DNA of 64,000 nt from Legionella jordanis (GCF_900637635.1 NZ_LR134383.1:3044001-3108000), one strand, 5' to 3'. Shown: positions 9,590 through 24,328, counted from the stretch's first letter. Program-made: numbers and translations. Notes: a model not told the origin generated them from the letters alone.

Positions 9590-11845
9590 CTACTTTTCAC
9601 TCTGAATACAAACTTCCAAAGAGGTCACATTTTGCAGGCCGCGTGGCAGGCAGTTACCGCGTCGCCCTCTTTCCCCAATGTAATGTTCCAAGTCCCCTGC
9701 CTTTAAGGTGTAATGACGTTTGCCTGCATGAACGGTCAAGGCATCTTTTAAAAATAATGTCTGCAGATCAACAATAAATTCCTCGCGCGCTTGGGACTTG
9801 CTGGCAGGAATATTTATTAATTTGTTGCCTTTCCCACGACTTAAGACAGGTAATTCGTTAACTGGGAAAATTAAAAGCCGGCCGATGTTGCTGACACATG
9901 CAATGTATTGCTCTTCTTTTGATGCAATTAATCTCGGAGGCAAAACTCTGCTGTTTTCCGGTAATTTCAGGCAAGTTTTTCCATTACGGTTTTTTACATA
10001 TAAGTCTTTCATTTGGGTTACAAAACCATAGCCTGCGTCACTGGCCAAAAGCAGCCACTGCTCGGCTTCCCCTCCGCTTAAAGCCTCAAACAGCATGCCT
10101 TCAGCTGGGTTTAGCTTTCCGGTTAACGGCTCACCCTGCCCGCGAGCAGAAGGCAAACTGTGTCCTGGGAGCGTGTAAACCTTTCCTTCACTATCAAGAA
10201 ATAGAATCAGCTGGTTGGTTCTTGCATTGCTTTGTGCTTTGAACTCATCACCCGCCTTATAACTTAGTTCCCGGCCATCTATATCATAGCCCTTCGCTGC
10301 CCGCACCCATCCTTTCTGAGACAAAATAACAGTTATCGGTTCGTTGGGTAAAATGTCTTCTTCTTTTAACGCTTGGGATTCTTGACGCTGTACCAATGGC
10401 GAACGGCGCGCATCGCCAAATTGTTTTTTATCTGCAGTAATTTCCTGTTTAACCAGCAATTTCAATCGTTTTTCGCTTGCTAAAATGGCTTGCAAGTTGT
10501 CGCGCTCCTCGGCAAGCTCAGCCAGTTCAGCCTGTAACTTAATTTCTTCAAGCTTTGCCAAATGCCGCAGCTTCATTTCAAGAATGGCTTCGGCCTGACG
10601 CTCACTTAAATTAAAACGTGCGATAAGGCCTTCTTTCGGGTTGTCATGCTCGCGAATGATGGCAATGACTTCATCAATATTCAAATAGGCGGTAATTAAA
10701 CCCTCAAGAACATGGATGCGATCAAGGACTTTTTCCAATCGGTGCTGTAGTCGTTTTTTAACTGTAGCCAAACGATAGCTTAGCCATTCATTAAGAATCG
10801 TGAGCAAACCTTTCACCCTGGGTTTGCCATCCAGACCAATCATATTGAAATTTACACGATAGCTTTTTTCCAAATCGGTCGTGGCAAAAAGATGTGACAT
10901 TAAGCCTTCAACATCAATGCGATTGGATTTGGGCACTATCACCAGGCGCGTAGGATGCTCATGATCCGATTCATCGCGTAAATCTTCCACCATGGGTAAT
11001 TTTTTTTGCTGCATTTGTGCAGCAATTTGTTCAAGGATTTTGGCACCTGAAACCTGATAGGGTAGGGCAGTAATGACCACATCATGCTTTTCTTGCCGAT
11101 ATACAGCCCGCATTTTAATTGAGCCATTGCCGCTCTCATACAGGCTACGAATGGCTGCTTGTGGGGTGATGATTTCAGCCTCAGTGGGGAAATCGGGTCC
11201 TTTTACAAAAGTGCAAATTTCATCCAGTCTGGCTTCAGGATTATCTAATAGGTGAATGCAAGCGTCAGCTACCTCGCTTAAATTATGAGGAAGAATGTCC
11301 GATGCCATGCCAACGGCAATTCCGGTAGCCCCATTTAACAAAACATTGGGTAATCTTGCAGGCAGTAAGGCTGGCTCCTGCAAGGTGCCATCAAAGTTAT
11401 CAACCCAATCTACCGTGCCCTGCTGTAATTCTGAAAGCAGCAAATCAGCGTAAGGGGAGAGACGGGCTTCAGTATAGCGCATGGCCGCAAATGATTTGGG
11501 ATCATCAGGCGAACCCCAGTTGCCTTGGCCATCAACAAAAGGATAGCGATAGGAAAAAGGTTGCGCCATAAGCACCATCGCTTCATAGCAGGCCGAATCG
11601 CCATGCGGATGGAATTTACCTAAGACATCCCCAACGGTTCTTGCCGATTTTTTATACTTGGCTGTTGCTTTAAGCCCCAGCTCTGACATCGCATAGACAA
11701 TACGTCGCTGAACGGGCTTAAGGCCGTCGGCAATATGAGGTAGGGCTCTATCTAAAATGACATACATGGAGTAGTCGAGATAGGCTTTTTCTGTAAACTC
11801 GGTAATTGGTTTCCGCTCAATGATGTCGTTCATAGTGTTGGTCAT
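9590..11845 (-). CDS. parC: DNA topoisomerase IV subunit A
   Basis: 751 residues from ATG 11845; ATG 11833 is equally possible and would align exactly with the E. coli numbering. ParC cuts and religates DNA with ParE to unlink daughter chromosomes. The catalytic tyrosine lies in [10 protein letters not shown], and the quinolone-resistance region reads [13 protein letters not shown], with the wild-type Ser and Glu at the positions of E. coli Ser80 and Glu84. The C-terminal domain has the repeated beta-pinwheel blades (for example [12 protein letters not shown] and [12 protein letters not shown]). parE is not in the window. The AT-rich spacer upstream holds DnaA-box-like sequences. Confidence 0.97.
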   Translation of the reverse strand: MTNTMNDIIERKPITEFTEKAYLDYSMYVILDRALPHIADGLKPVQRRIVYAMSELGLKATAKYKKSARTVGDVLGKFHPHGDSACYEAMVLMAQPFSYRYPFVDGQGNWGSPDDPKSFAAMRYTEARLSPYADLLLSELQQGTVDWVDNFDGTLQEPALLPARLPNVLLNGATGIAVGMASDILPHNLSEVADACIHLLDNPEARLDEICTFVKGPDFPTEAEIITPQAAIRSLYESGNGSIKMRAVYRQEKHDVVITALPYQVSGAKILEQIAAQMQQKKLPMVEDLRDESDHEHPTRLVIVPKSNRIDVEGLMSHLFATTDLEKSYRVNFNMIGLDGKPRVKGLLTILNEWLSYRLATVKKRLQHRLEKVLDRIHVLEGLITAYLNIDEVIAIIREHDNPKEGLIARFNLSERQAEAILEMKLRHLAKLEEIKLQAELAELAEERDNLQAILASEKRLKLLVKQEITADKKQFGDARRSPLVQRQESQALKEEDILPNEPITVILSQKGWVRAAKGYDIDGRELSYKAGDEFKAQSNARTNQLILFLDSEGKVYTLPGHSLPSARGQGEPLTGKLNPAEGMLFEALSGGEAEQWLLLASDAGYGFVTQMKDLYVKNRNGKTCLKLPENSRVLPPRLIASKEEQYIACVSNIGRLLIFPVNELPVLSRGKGNKLINIPASKSQAREEFIVDLQTLFLKDALTVHAGKRHYTLKAGDLEHYIGERGRRGNCLPRGLQNVTSLEVCIQSEK

Positions 11846-11922
11846 TCTGGAATTGACGGTCTTTATCCTAGTGAATTTCAATAAATAATTCTACAAAAGC
11901 TTTGCAGCTAATTTAAACAGAA

Positions 11923-12038
11923 TGTGAATAACTTTAAATTTAGCTGAATGTGTGGATAGTTTAAAAAACATAACTGACTGTTTTTAAAGGATAATTTATT
12001 AATTTTTATGGGTTCACAAATCTTGATCCTGTGGATAA
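11923..12038 (+). promoter_or_regulatory. Cluster of DnaA-box-like 9-mers in AT-rich spacer
   Basis: Between parC and atpC, three 9-mers in the same orientation match the DnaA box TGTGGATAA: TGTGAATAA at 11923-11931 (8/9), TGTGGATAG at 11951-11959 (8/9) and a perfect TGTGGATAA at 12030-12038. A further TGTGGATTG (8/9) lies on the other strand at about 12185-12193. The intervening sequence is very AT-rich. It may be a DnaA-controlled promoter of parC, a DnaA-titration site or an origin-like region. This is a pattern match, not proof of binding. Confidence 0.45.
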
Positions 12039-12225
12039 CTTTGTGTATATAACAGTGAATATTTTAGTTAAGCCTTTGTTAAAAAGCAAAAAAACAACCT
12101 TTGAGGCTTGCTTTCGCAGATGGATAAGCTCAAATTTGTGCTGGCCAAATCAGTTCAGATTCTCTCAGAAGCAATAATATTCATGCAATCCACAATTGCC
12201 ATGAGCTGATGCTAAATTGCGATTT

Positions 12226-12258
12226 CCAAAACCATTTCAACCTGTGGAATGGTTTTGG
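12226..12258 (-). terminator. Hairpin downstream of atpC
   Basis: A 13-bp stem (CCAAAACCATT paired with AATGGTTTTGG, plus a T-G and a C-G pair) closes a 7-base loop about 20 bases past the atpC stop. It probably ends the atp operon transcript. The T-tract after the stem on the transcribed strand is poor, so it may act as a processing stop or work with Rho. Confidence 0.45.
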
Positions 12259-12279
12259 AGGAGAATGAATTTAAAGAAA

Positions 12280-12702
12280 TTACTTCAGTTGCTTACGAAG
12301 TTTTTGTACTGCGCGAATTTGAGCCACTGCGCGTGCTAATTCTGCAGCCGCTTTGGAATAATCAATGTCAGCATTTTTATCAGCCATTGCTTCTTCGGCT
12401 CTTGCTTTTGCTTCAAGAGCCGCTGCTTCGTCAATGTTTTCAGCCCGTTCAACGGCATCAGCTAAAACAGTCACATAATATGGCTGTACTTCGAGCATAC
12501 CACCGGAAACGTAATAAATTTCCTGAGTGCCCCCTGGAAGGGTAATGCGGATTTCTCCAGGTTTTAAGATGGTGAGCAAGGGAGCATGTCCAGGGACAAT
12601 ACCAACTTCCCCGAGTTCTCCAGTTGCAACCACCATCTCAACCACGCCAGAGAATATTTCATCCTCTGCACTGACGATATCCAAGTGCGTTGTTATAGCC
12701 AT
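12280..12702 (-). CDS. atpC: F-type ATP synthase epsilon subunit
   Basis: 140 residues from ATG 12702 ([19 protein letters not shown]); an upstream in-frame ATG at 12717 would overlap atpD and lacks family support. Epsilon joins the central stalk of F1 and regulates ATP hydrolysis. The N-terminal beta sandwich contains the conserved [21 protein letters not shown] and the GG(M)[13 protein letters not shown] segments, followed by the two-helix C-terminal domain. It is the last gene of the operon, 11 bases after atpD, with a hairpin downstream. Confidence 0.97.
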   Translation of the reverse strand: MAITTHLDIVSAEDEIFSGVVEMVVATGELGEVGIVPGHAPLLTILKPGEIRITLPGGTQEIYYVSGGMLEVQPYYVTVLADAVERAENIDEAAALEAKARAEEAMADKNADIDYSKAAAELARAVAQIRAVQKLRKQLK

Positions 12703-12713
12703 GTTAGATTGCC

Positions 12714-14974
<2,261 letters not shown>

Positions 14975-15063
14975 ATCTTGCTTCGCCTTTATTAACAGCT
15001 CGCAGCACCATCAGCTTTATGCTGCGCGATCAAAATCAGGCTGCTTTGCAAGCAGCCTTCTCA

Positions 15064-16614
15064 TTACCAACTACCAGTGCGTTTAAATTCTTCAACAATG
15101 GACTTTAATTGGGCTTCGATGTCATTGTCATAAGCGCCAGTCTCATTGATTTTTTGCAGAAGAGAGGCATGTGAGGCAGCCATGTAGCTATGCAATGCTG
15201 CTTCGAACGCACCCACCTCAGAAACAGGAATATCATCCAAATAGCCTTTTTCCACGACAAATAAGGATACTGCCATGTCAGCTACCGACAATGGAGAATA
15301 TTGTTTCTGCTTCATCAGTTCGGTAATACGCTGGCCGCGCTCTAATTGTTTGCGCGTAGCATCATCCAAATCTGAGGCAAATTGAGAAAATGCCTCAAGT
15401 TCACGATATTGTGCTAAAGCCAGACGCGTACCACCACCTAATTTTTTCATAATCTTCGTTTGCGCAGCACCACCTACCCGGGAAACAGACAATCCTGAGT
15501 TAATGGCTGGACGCACGCCAGAGTTGAATAAATCGACATCCAGGAAAATCTGTCCGTCTGTGATCGAGATAACGTTGGTGGGAACGAATGCCGATACGTC
15601 ACCCGCTTGAGTCTCGATAATTGGCAAGGCGGTTAATGAGCCTGTTTTACCTTTGACTTCACCATTAGTTAACTTTTCAACTTCCGCAGCATTGATACGA
15701 GCTGCACGCTCGAGCAAACGAGAATGCAAATAGAAAATATCCCCAGGATAAGCTTCACGGCCTGGTGGACGACGCAGCAGCAGGGAAATTTGACGATAAG
15801 CCCAAGCTTGCTTGGTTAAATCATCGTAAACGATCAATGCATCTTCACCGCGTTCCATGAAGTATTCACCCATGGCACAACCTGAGTAAGGGGCGATGAA
15901 TTGCAGGGCTGCAGAATCAGAAGCTCCAGCAACCACGACAATGGTATGCTCCATGGCACCGTGTTCTTCCAATTTGCGAACTATTGAAGCCACGGAAGAG
16001 GCTTTTTGTCCGATGGCAACATAAATACATTTAATACCAGTGCCTTTTTGATTGATGATGGCATCAATGGCAATGGCGGATTTACCAGTTTGGCGGTCGC
16101 CAATGATTAATTCACGCTGACCGCGGCCCACTGGAATCATGGCATCAACGGCTTTCAAGCCAGTTTGTACAGGTTGATCAACGGATTGACGAGCAATAAC
16201 CCCAGGAGCCACTTTCTCAATAGGAGACATTTTGGCTGCGTCAATGGGCCCTTTGCCGTCCAGGGGGTTACCCAATGCGTCTACCACGCGGCCTAATAAT
16301 TTTTCACCTACAGGAACCTGCAGGATTCGGCCTGTGCATTTTCCTTTTTGACCCTCAGAAAGATTTGAGTAGTCACCAAGAATTACCGCACCTACTGAAT
16401 CACGCTCAAGGTTAAGTGCCAAACCATAAACGCCGCCGGGGAATTCAATCATTTCGCCTTGCATGACGTCTGCCAGACCATGTAGCCGGACAATACCATC
16501 TTTTAAACTGACGATAGTCCCTTCGTTTCTGGCCTCAGAGACCACATGAAACTGTTCAATTTTTTGTCTGAGTAATTCACTGATTTCAGATGGGTTTAAC
16601 GCTATTTGTGACAT
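15064..16614 (-). CDS. atpA: F-type ATP synthase alpha subunit
   Basis: 516 residues. This is the non-catalytic nucleotide-binding subunit of F1. The P-loop is [14 protein letters not shown], and the signature [17 protein letters not shown] with the arginine finger is present. ATG 16614 follows a strong GAGAGGATAG ribosome site, in line with the three copies needed per complex. It lies 17 bases after atpH. The atpA-atpG gap of 89 bases is the longest within the operon. Confidence 0.98.
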   Translation of the reverse strand: MSQIALNPSEISELLRQKIEQFHVVSEARNEGTIVSLKDGIVRLHGLADVMQGEMIEFPGGVYGLALNLERDSVGAVILGDYSNLSEGQKGKCTGRILQVPVGEKLLGRVVDALGNPLDGKGPIDAAKMSPIEKVAPGVIARQSVDQPVQTGLKAVDAMIPVGRGQRELIIGDRQTGKSAIAIDAIINQKGTGIKCIYVAIGQKASSVASIVRKLEEHGAMEHTIVVVAGASDSAALQFIAPYSGCAMGEYFMERGEDALIVYDDLTKQAWAYRQISLLLRRPPGREAYPGDIFYLHSRLLERAARINAAEVEKLTNGEVKGKTGSLTALPIIETQAGDVSAFVPTNVISITDGQIFLDVDLFNSGVRPAINSGLSVSRVGGAAQTKIMKKLGGGTRLALAQYRELEAFSQFASDLDDATRKQLERGQRITELMKQKQYSPLSVADMAVSLFVVEKGYLDDIPVSEVGAFEAALHSYMAASHASLLQKINETGAYDNDIEAQLKSIVEEFKRTGSW

Positions 16615-16631
16615 GAAATCTATCCTCTCTA

Positions 16632-17177
16632 TTATGCGGCTAATTCGGTGCGCAGTTTAGTTATTTTTCCACGGACCGAACCATCAATTACCAAATCGCC
16701 AGCCTGTATAACCGCTCCACCCAACAATGAGTCATCTACACTCACTTGAAGTGTTACCTCACGCCTCAGGCGTTGACGCAATGACTCTTTCAGTTTTTCC
16801 TCTTGCGATGGAGACAACTTCGAAAAACTACGAACTTTTACCACAAGAGTCTTTTCCTGCTCAGCACGTAATTCTTCAAACAACGCCTTAATTTCAGGTA
16901 AAGCCAGGAGTCTCTTATTGCTAGCCAATAAGGAAACCAAATTGCGGATGCTTTGTTTTTCCTGTTCTTGCCATTTGGCAAAAGGCGCCATTAGTAAATC
17001 GGCTTGCTCTTCTTGGGTAGTTGCCGGATTGCTAATGAATTGCTTTACTTCGCTATTCATTACAGACATAGCCAATATGTTTAGTACTTCAGACCATTGA
17101 CTCAATTGGTTTACGTCCAGAGCATGTTCAAAAACGGCCTTGGCGTAGGGTCTGGCGATGGTAGTAATATCTGGCAT
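16632..17177 (-). CDS. atpH: F-type ATP synthase delta subunit
   Basis: 181 residues. Delta connects the peripheral stalk (b subunits) to the top of the F1 head. The N-terminal helical domain begins [16 protein letters not shown], and the C-terminal part has the conserved [21 protein letters not shown], typical of OSCP/delta. It is 1 base from atpF, with AAGAG ahead of ATG 17177. Nothing unusual. Confidence 0.97.
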   Translation of the reverse strand: MPDITTIARPYAKAVFEHALDVNQLSQWSEVLNILAMSVMNSEVKQFISNPATTQEEQADLLMAPFAKWQEQEKQSIRNLVSLLASNKRLLALPEIKALFEELRAEQEKTLVVKVRSFSKLSPSQEEKLKESLRQRLRREVTLQVSVDDSLLGGAVIQAGDLVIDGSVRGKITKLRTELAA

Positions 17178-17178
17178 A

Positions 17179-17649
17179 TCAAATCTCTTTAATTAGATTA
17201 TCCAGCAGAGCGCTGTTTGCCTTTTCATCAATTTCCCGCATAAGAATTTTTTGCGCTCCAGCCACTGCCAACTGCGCGACTTCTTTACGCAAATCATCTC
17301 GTGCACGATTGAACTCTTGCTGCAATTGTTCTTGAGCAATTTTGGCTTGCTTTTGAGCTTCTCGTTTAGCTTCTTCTTTAGCTTCCTCGATAAGCTGAAC
17401 AGCGCGACGATTGGCTTTTTCAATGATTTCCGAAGCTTGCGCTTTGGCATGCTTCAACTCATCTTTAACGCGGTGTTGAGCCAATTCCAACTCTTTTCGC
17501 CCGCGTTCAGCAGCCGCCAAACCATCGGCAATTTTGCCTTGACGCTCTTCCATTGCTTTAGCCAAAGGTGGCCAAACAAATTTCATGGTGAACCAAACAA
17601 ATGCTGCAAACACAAGCATTTGCACGACCAAAGTTAAATTTATATCCAA
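17179..17649 (-). CDS. atpF: F-type ATP synthase subunit b, TTG start
   Basis: 156 residues when begun at TTG 17649, exactly the length of E. coli subunit b. A longer frame (to 17694) adds an arginine-rich, non-conserved extension. AGGAGAG lies eight bases before the TTG, and the next residues ([20 protein letters not shown]) form the expected N-terminal membrane helix, so the TTG start is favoured. The rest is the long charged helix that dimerises into the peripheral stalk. A weak start codon may help keep b at two copies per complex. It lies between atpE and atpH. Confidence 0.95.
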   Translation of the reverse strand: MDINLTLVVQMLVFAAFVWFTMKFVWPPLAKAMEERQGKIADGLAAAERGRKELELAQHRVKDELKHAKAQASEIIEKANRRAVQLIEEAKEEAKREAQKQAKIAQEQLQQEFNRARDDLRKEVAQLAVAGAQKILMREIDEKANSALLDNLIKEI

Positions 17650-17703
17650 GGTAATCTCTCCTGTAACATTTTGAGGGCGCCTACGACGCCCCATTAGCTG
17701 TTA

Positions 17704-18003
<300 letters not shown>

Positions 18004-18024
18004 TTAAATTAAAAAAGTAAAGTT

Positions 18025-19255
<1,231 letters not shown>

Positions 19256-19273
19256 CCATCTTTCAACGCGCGG

Positions 19274-19302
19274 ATTATAAAGTAATCAATCTGGATAAGC
19301 AA
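19274..19302 (-). promoter_or_regulatory. Predicted promoter of the atp operon
   Basis: On the minus strand TTGCTT (19297-19302) and a perfect TATAAT (19274-19279) are separated by 17 bases. Transcription would start near 19267, a dozen bases before the GTG of atpI. No other sigma70-like site this good is seen nearby. Confidence 0.7.
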
Positions 19303-19520
19303 CGCCGTAGCGTGAAAAATGATTGTTGCGTCCTTTATCAGGCTCTTTTTGTCGGCTCTCGTTTTCTATATCACTTGCGAATTTTTTGAGCTCCCGCCTA
19401 ATCTCTAGATTCCCACACATCGATAGTCCAATAACTATAGACTAAGAATTCATGAAATTCGCAGAAGATTGAAAAAAAAATGTAAACAGAGAGAAAAAAT
19501 AGTGATCTCTTACGTCAGAC

Positions 19521-19529
19521 TGTTATAAT
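19521..19529 (+). promoter_or_regulatory. Extended -10 promoter of the 6S RNA gene
   Basis: TGTTATAAT is a consensus extended -10 element, and the predicted start falls at about 19536, just before the 5' arm of the 6S closing stem. No good -35 hexamer is visible. Confidence 0.65.
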
Positions 19530-19535
19530 AGACCT

Positions 19536-19692
19536 AACCCGACAGCGAGTGATTTTTTGAACCAATACTCGCAATCAGGGAGGCGTCCTGTAGCCGGCGT
19601 TGAGCAAGCCCACTTTAAGTGGGAAGCCTGAACCGACTCATCTGCCACCCACTTGAACCTCAGGGTTCAAAATCTAGACTGTCGGGCTCCTC
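19536..19692 (+). ncRNA. ssrS: 6S RNA
   Basis: A ~157-nt structured RNA. CCCGACAG (19538-19545) pairs with CTGTCGGG (19679-19686) to close it, and the 3' portion contains CTTGAACCTCAGGGTTCAA, equivalent to the conserved CTTGAAC...GGTTCAAG hairpin of E. coli 6S RNA. Further shared blocks are GTTGAGCAAGC and GAAGCCTGAAC. 6S RNA binds the sigma70 holoenzyme and mimics an open promoter in stationary phase. It diverges from the atp operon and converges on an unknown gene; the usual partner, a formyltetrahydrofolate cyclo-ligase gene, is not beside it. The exact 3' end is estimated. Confidence 0.85.
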
Positions 19693-19699
19693 TTTCTCA

Positions 19700-20914
19700 C
19701 TAGCTTATCAAGCAGTTTTTTGCACCCTCAAATTCCGAAGACAGCTCTTTCAACCGCCCTTGTTTCAAAGCCATCATGTGTTTCCAACCAAGCTCTGGGG
19801 CTTCGCCGACTAAATTGGCGATCTTCTTCAATGCCGTATTGCATTTTGTTTCTTCTGAAAATGAGAAGAAACCGCCTGCCCCCTCTTTTCGTCTGGCCGC
19901 GTTATAACGCAATAAACAAAATATATAGAGAATAGCATGGGTGAATTCAGCATCTACTTGCTTAGTACTGACCTCTTTCTTTACAGCTTGGGCGAACTCA
20001 AAGGAAGCCAGATAGGTTTTATCATGCCAATTTAAAAAATACTCTTCCAACTCCTCAGCCCACCCGCGCAAACCAATTTCACCGGATTTGTATTGTTTCA
20101 TCCCAGAAAGAAACACTTTGGTCCAATTGGGTTTTTTCACTTGCGCGCGCAAAGCGGCCTCATTATTAGGCATATAGGCTTTTAAAGCTTGCAACTCATG
20201 GTTTAAACGGATTTCTCGTAAAGAAAGAAAATCCTGATGGCGGGAGAAAAAATTGAGGCAGTGCAATTTTCTTTCTGTTAGACAGAAAAAAAGGGCCTGT
20301 TCTGAGCGTATTTCTTCATCCGTAGTCCCTAAGCGCACACGCAATAATTTTGGTAATAATTCAATTTGCTCAGCTGTGCAATAATTATCAACCAGCTTAT
20401 ATAGCATGGCCAAAATCGTCACGATGCTTTTAAGTTTTTCAAACTCATGCCCCAGATGCCTCCTCTCGCTGATGTGGGCAGCTAATTTCCCCAAGGGATA
20501 ACTGGCCAACTCATCTGGGTCGGCATAGCCAAGCATACGGCAGCAATTAATGATTAATTTGAGGAAGTGGTCCAAGTCCAGCTGGAAGCCCTTGGTAAAT
20601 TGTGCCGCTAGCTCATGGTATTGTTGCGGATTGGCGGCTTCTTTAAAACCACCAGCCACCAAGTTCTGCTGAAAATTTAACCAAATATCCAAAACTTCAG
20701 CCCGATAACGAGGCGGCGCTCCCGCATTCAACCGTACAGAAGCCCAAAATCCATCCAGTTCGACGAATATTTTTTTTGACAAAAGAGAAGGCACCTCGTC
20801 ATCCGGATCAAAATCAGTCAGCAGCAGTAATAAATCTTCATTAAACTCTGACTCATAATTTTTGATGGACTCACTCAAGTCCTCAAGTATTTTTTTAAGT
20901 TCTTTGATCTTCAT
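19700..20914 (-). CDS. Hypothetical helical protein
   Basis: 404 residues from ATG 20914, which has AGGGAG five bases upstream; a GTG two codons earlier is less likely. The protein is soluble and mostly helical, with no signal peptide, membrane segment or domain that I recognise. Its 3' end stops about 8 bases from the end of the convergent 6S RNA gene. Composition matches the surrounding genes. A lineage-specific protein or effector is possible, but nothing in the sequence decides it. Confidence 0.6.
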   Translation of the reverse strand: MKIKELKKILEDLSESIKNYESEFNEDLLLLLTDFDPDDEVPSLLSKKIFVELDGFWASVRLNAGAPPRYRAEVLDIWLNFQQNLVAGGFKEAANPQQYHELAAQFTKGFQLDLDHFLKLIINCCRMLGYADPDELASYPLGKLAAHISERRHLGHEFEKLKSIVTILAMLYKLVDNYCTAEQIELLPKLLRVRLGTTDEEIRSEQALFFCLTERKLHCLNFFSRHQDFLSLREIRLNHELQALKAYMPNNEAALRAQVKKPNWTKVFLSGMKQYKSGEIGLRGWAEELEEYFLNWHDKTYLASFEFAQAVKKEVSTKQVDAEFTHAILYIFCLLRYNAARRKEGAGGFFSFSEETKCNTALKKIANLVGEAPELGWKHMMALKQGRLKELSSEFEGAKNCLIS

Positions 20915-21033
20915 TTCCACTCCCTGAAATTCTTAACCCGCTAGAGCAACTTTTGCTACAAAAGCTTTAGAATCGACCAAGTGTCTTTAACTTAACATTG
21001 AATTTAAGAAGTGCAAATGTTTTTAAAAAAAAA

Positions 21034-23025
21034 CTAGCTGGTTTTTAACTGTTCTTTTAGAGCCAGCAACTGATCCCGCACTTTGGCCGCGAGTTCAAAT
21101 TCCATGTTTTTCGCATGGATATGCATTTGTTTTTCCAGATTTTTAATTTCTTTGGCCAGTTGTTCTGGAGGAAGAGCAGAGTATAGGGGCTGTTTTTCTG
21201 CAACCTGAGATTTTCTTTTGCTGCTGTAAGCGGCTTCCATGATGTCTTCCACTGATTTCCGGATCCCTTTAGGTATAATGCCATGCTGTTGATTAAACTC
21301 GATTTGTTTATTGCGTCGACGCTCTGTTTCATCCAAAGCACGTTGCATGGAGCCAGTAATGTAGTCGGCATAAAGAATCGCACGGCCATTCACATTGCGG
21401 GCGGCGCGGCCAATGGTCTGAATCAGGGAGCGATCAGAACGAAGGAAGCCTTCTTTATCCGCATCAAGTATGGCCACTAAGGCTACCTCTGGCATATCAA
21501 GGCCTTCCCGCAACAAGTTAATGCCGACCAGCACATCAAATTCACCCAATCTTAAGTCCCTAATGATTTCCACGCGCTCAACAGTATCAATGTCTGCATG
21601 CAAATAGCGAACTTTCACAGCATGCTCATGAAGGTAGTCGGTTAAATCTTCAGCCATTCGTTTGGTCAGAGTGGTAACTAAAACCCGCTCCCCCTGTTGC
21701 GTCACTTGCCTTATTTCGGACAATAAATCATCCACCTGGTTTTTAACCGGTCGGACAATAACCTGTGGGTCGACCAAACCCGTTGGGCGTACCAACTGTT
21801 CGGCAATGTTATCCGCGTGTTCTTTCTCATAAGGTCCAGGCGTTGCCGAAACATAAATGGTTTGGGGTGAGCGTGCATCAAACTCTTCGAAGCGAAGGGG
21901 CCGATTGTCCAAAGCTGAGGGCAATCTGAAACCATATTCCACCAAAGTTTCTTTACGCGCCCTGTCTCCTCGATACATGCCACCAATTTGGGGGACGGTT
22001 ACGTGGGATTCATCAATGACCAACAAGGCATCTGGAGGCAAATAGTCAAATAAGGTTGGCGGCGGCTCCCCCTGCTTGCGGCCCGACAAATAACGTGAAT
22101 AATTTTCGATGCCAGAGCAATAACCCAATTCAAGCATCATTTCGATGTCAAAACCGGTTCGCTGCTGCAGACGCTGCGCTTCAAGCAATTTATCCTGCCC
22201 ATTGAATTCCTCAAGCCTTTCTTTTAATTCTTCCTTGACCAAATCCACGGTTTGCAAAATTCTTTCCCTGGGTGTGACGTAGTGGGTTTTTGGAAAAATC
22301 GTTACCCGGGGCAGGCGCTGTAACACTTCTCCAGTTAAGGGGTCAAAACGGGAGAGGTTTTCTATTTCGTCATCGAATAACTCAATGCGAATGGCTTCTT
22401 TTTCGGAGTCTGCAGGAAATACGTCAATCACATCTCCATGGACGCGAAATTGCCCTCGTTCTAAAGATTGTTGGCTACGGATGTACTGCATTTCAGCAAG
22501 TCGTCTTAGAATTTTACGCTGATCGGATTGTTCTCCTCGGGAGAGATGTAATAACATACGCAGGTATGAATCAGGATCACCCAGGCCATAAATTGCTGAA
22601 ACAGTCGCCACAATGATGGCGTCCCTGCGTTCGATTAAGGCTTTGGTGGCTGACAAGCGCATTTGTTCGATATGTTCATTGATGGAGGCGTCCTTTTCGA
22701 TAAAGGTATCCGATGCTGGCACATAAGCTTCTGGCTGATAATAATCGTAATAAGAGACGAAATACTCCACAGCGTTATCAGGAAAAAACGTTTTAAACTC
22801 CCCATACAATTGTGCGGCCAACGTTTTATTGGGCGCCATGATAAGGGTTGGTTTTTTCATTTCCTGAATGACGTGGGCAATCGTAAAGGTTTTTCCTGAG
22901 CCTGTAACACCAAGCAGTATTTGCCGAGCCAGCCCGGACTTAAGTCCGTCAATTAGCGAAGCAATTGCAGTTGGCTGATCACCTGCGGGTTGGTAGCTGG
23001 AATAAATTTTAAATACGTTTTTCAT
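21034..23025 (-). CDS. uvrB: Excinuclease ABC subunit B
   Basis: 663 residues. UvrB is the damage-verifying helicase of nucleotide excision repair, acting with UvrA and UvrC. Visible are the P-loop GVTGSGKTF, the damage-probing beta-hairpin region [14 protein letters not shown], helicase motifs such as LVIDESHVT and GRAARN, and a C-terminal UVR motif (about residues 620-655) that contacts UvrC. The upstream spacer of 77 bases separates it from the divergent aminotransferase gene. Confidence 0.98.
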   Translation of the reverse strand: MKNVFKIYSSYQPAGDQPTAIASLIDGLKSGLARQILLGVTGSGKTFTIAHVIQEMKKPTLIMAPNKTLAAQLYGEFKTFFPDNAVEYFVSYYDYYQPEAYVPASDTFIEKDASINEHIEQMRLSATKALIERRDAIIVATVSAIYGLGDPDSYLRMLLHLSRGEQSDQRKILRRLAEMQYIRSQQSLERGQFRVHGDVIDVFPADSEKEAIRIELFDDEIENLSRFDPLTGEVLQRLPRVTIFPKTHYVTPRERILQTVDLVKEELKERLEEFNGQDKLLEAQRLQQRTGFDIEMMLELGYCSGIENYSRYLSGRKQGEPPPTLFDYLPPDALLVIDESHVTVPQIGGMYRGDRARKETLVEYGFRLPSALDNRPLRFEEFDARSPQTIYVSATPGPYEKEHADNIAEQLVRPTGLVDPQVIVRPVKNQVDDLLSEIRQVTQQGERVLVTTLTKRMAEDLTDYLHEHAVKVRYLHADIDTVERVEIIRDLRLGEFDVLVGINLLREGLDMPEVALVAILDADKEGFLRSDRSLIQTIGRAARNVNGRAILYADYITGSMQRALDETERRRNKQIEFNQQHGIIPKGIRKSVEDIMEAAYSSKRKSQVAEKQPLYSALPPEQLAKEIKNLEKQMHIHAKNMEFELAAKVRDQLLALKEQLKTS

Positions 23026-23102
23026 ATCATAAACTATAACTGATCAATGGAATTTTATGACAATTTCCTTAAAATTGCTCAGAAATATATCACAGGAGTT
23101 AC

Positions 23103-24284
23103 ATGATGGATATCGCATTGGCTAAACGCCTGCAAGCTGTAAAACCCTCCCCCACCCTTTCAGTCGCAGCAAAAGCCTCGCGTATGCGCGCTGAAGGCAT
23201 GGACATTATTAACTTAGGTACCGGCGAGCCTGATTTTGATACTCCCCAGCACATTAAGAATGCAGCCATTGCAGCCATTGAGGCTGGTTTTACAAAATAC
23301 ACCGCCGTAGATGGCATCCCTGAACTGAAACAAGCCATCATTAATAAATTCAAACGTGACAATGGCCTTGAATATCAAGCCAATCAAATATTAGTCTCTG
23401 TTGGCGGCAAGCAAAGCGTTTACAATCTTTGCCAAGCGTTATTAGACGAAGGCGATGAGGTCATTATCCCCGGTCCCTATTGGGTCTCTTACCCAGATAT
23501 TGCCTTATTGGCTGGGGCAACACCTGTTATTATCCCAACCACTCCTGCTGAACGTTATAAAATTAGCCCCGAGCAGTTGGAGAAGGCCATTACGCCTAAA
23601 ACCAAGCTGTTGTTTTTAAATAGCCCTTCCAATCCATCTGGCGTCGCCTATTCTCTGGATGAATTAAAAGCCTTGACCGATGTACTGCTGAAGCACCCCC
23701 ATGTGTTTGTTGCCACCGATGATATGTATGAACACATTCTATGGACACAACCATTCGCCAACGTGTTAAACGCCTGCCCAGCCCTTTATTCAAGAACCAT
23801 CGTTTTAAATGGTGTTTCCAAAGCCTATGCAATGACCGGCTGGCGCATTGGTTATGCGGCAGGACCAGCCCCGCTCATAAGTGCAATGACGACTATCCAG
23901 TCGCAATCGACTTCCAATCCCTGTTCAATTGCCCAGAAAGCCTCTGTGGCCGCTTTAAACGGTGGAGATGAAACGGTCCAGGAAATGGTCGCTGCTTTTC
24001 AACAACGCCATGATTTCATTGTCGAGCGCTTACACAACATTCCTGGCGTTGAAGTGATTCCCGCGGATGGGACATTTTACAGTTTCCCAAGCGTGACTGA
24101 AATCATTGCAAGACGGGGCTTTAAAAACGACATCGAATTTGCCGATCAACTGCTCAATGAAGTTGGTTTAGCATTGGTCCCTGGCTCAGCTTTTGGTAAT
24201 GAAGGTTGCATACGTCTGTCTTTTGCCACCAGTATGGACATTCTGCGGGATGCCATGGATCGTTTGGAACGTTTTTGTAAGTAA
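23103..24284 (+). CDS. Class I/II PLP aminotransferase, aspartate aminotransferase type
   Basis: 393 residues (ATG 23103; ATG 23106 is better spaced from AGGAG). The fold type I PLP enzyme motifs are present: GTGEPDFDTP and YTAVDGIPELK near the N-terminus, NSPSNPSG, and the PLP-binding lysine in NGVSKAYAMTGWRIGY. This pattern belongs to the Ibeta aspartate aminotransferases (aspC/aspB-like), which exchange amino groups between aspartate or related amino acids and 2-oxoglutarate. Related enzymes acting on prephenate or aromatic acids cannot be excluded. A hairpin terminator follows, then tRNA-Asn. Confidence 0.93.
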   Translation: MMDIALAKRLQAVKPSPTLSVAAKASRMRAEGMDIINLGTGEPDFDTPQHIKNAAIAAIEAGFTKYTAVDGIPELKQAIINKFKRDNGLEYQANQILVSVGGKQSVYNLCQALLDEGDEVIIPGPYWVSYPDIALLAGATPVIIPTTPAERYKISPEQLEKAITPKTKLLFLNSPSNPSGVAYSLDELKALTDVLLKHPHVFVATDDMYEHILWTQPFANVLNACPALYSRTIVLNGVSKAYAMTGWRIGYAAGPAPLISAMTTIQSQSTSNPCSIAQKASVAALNGGDETVQEMVAAFQQRHDFIVERLHNIPGVEVIPADGTFYSFPSVTEIIARRGFKNDIEFADQLLNEVGLALVPGSAFGNEGCIRLSFATSMDILRDAMDRLERFCK

Positions 24285-24302
24285 TCGTAAATGACTGATG
24301 GG

Positions 24303-24328
24303 CGAATGGCTTCATAGCCATTCGTTTG
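24303..24328 (+). terminator. Hairpin terminator after the aminotransferase gene
   Basis: CGAATGGCT and AGCCATTCG form a 9-bp stem with a 4-base loop, followed by a short TTTG tract, about 20 bases after the stop codon. The T-tract is weak. Confidence 0.55.

Noticed and set aside
20990-21033. Terminator after uvrB suggested by a run of nine T on the transcribed strand
   Set aside because: No stable GC-containing stem precedes the T run.
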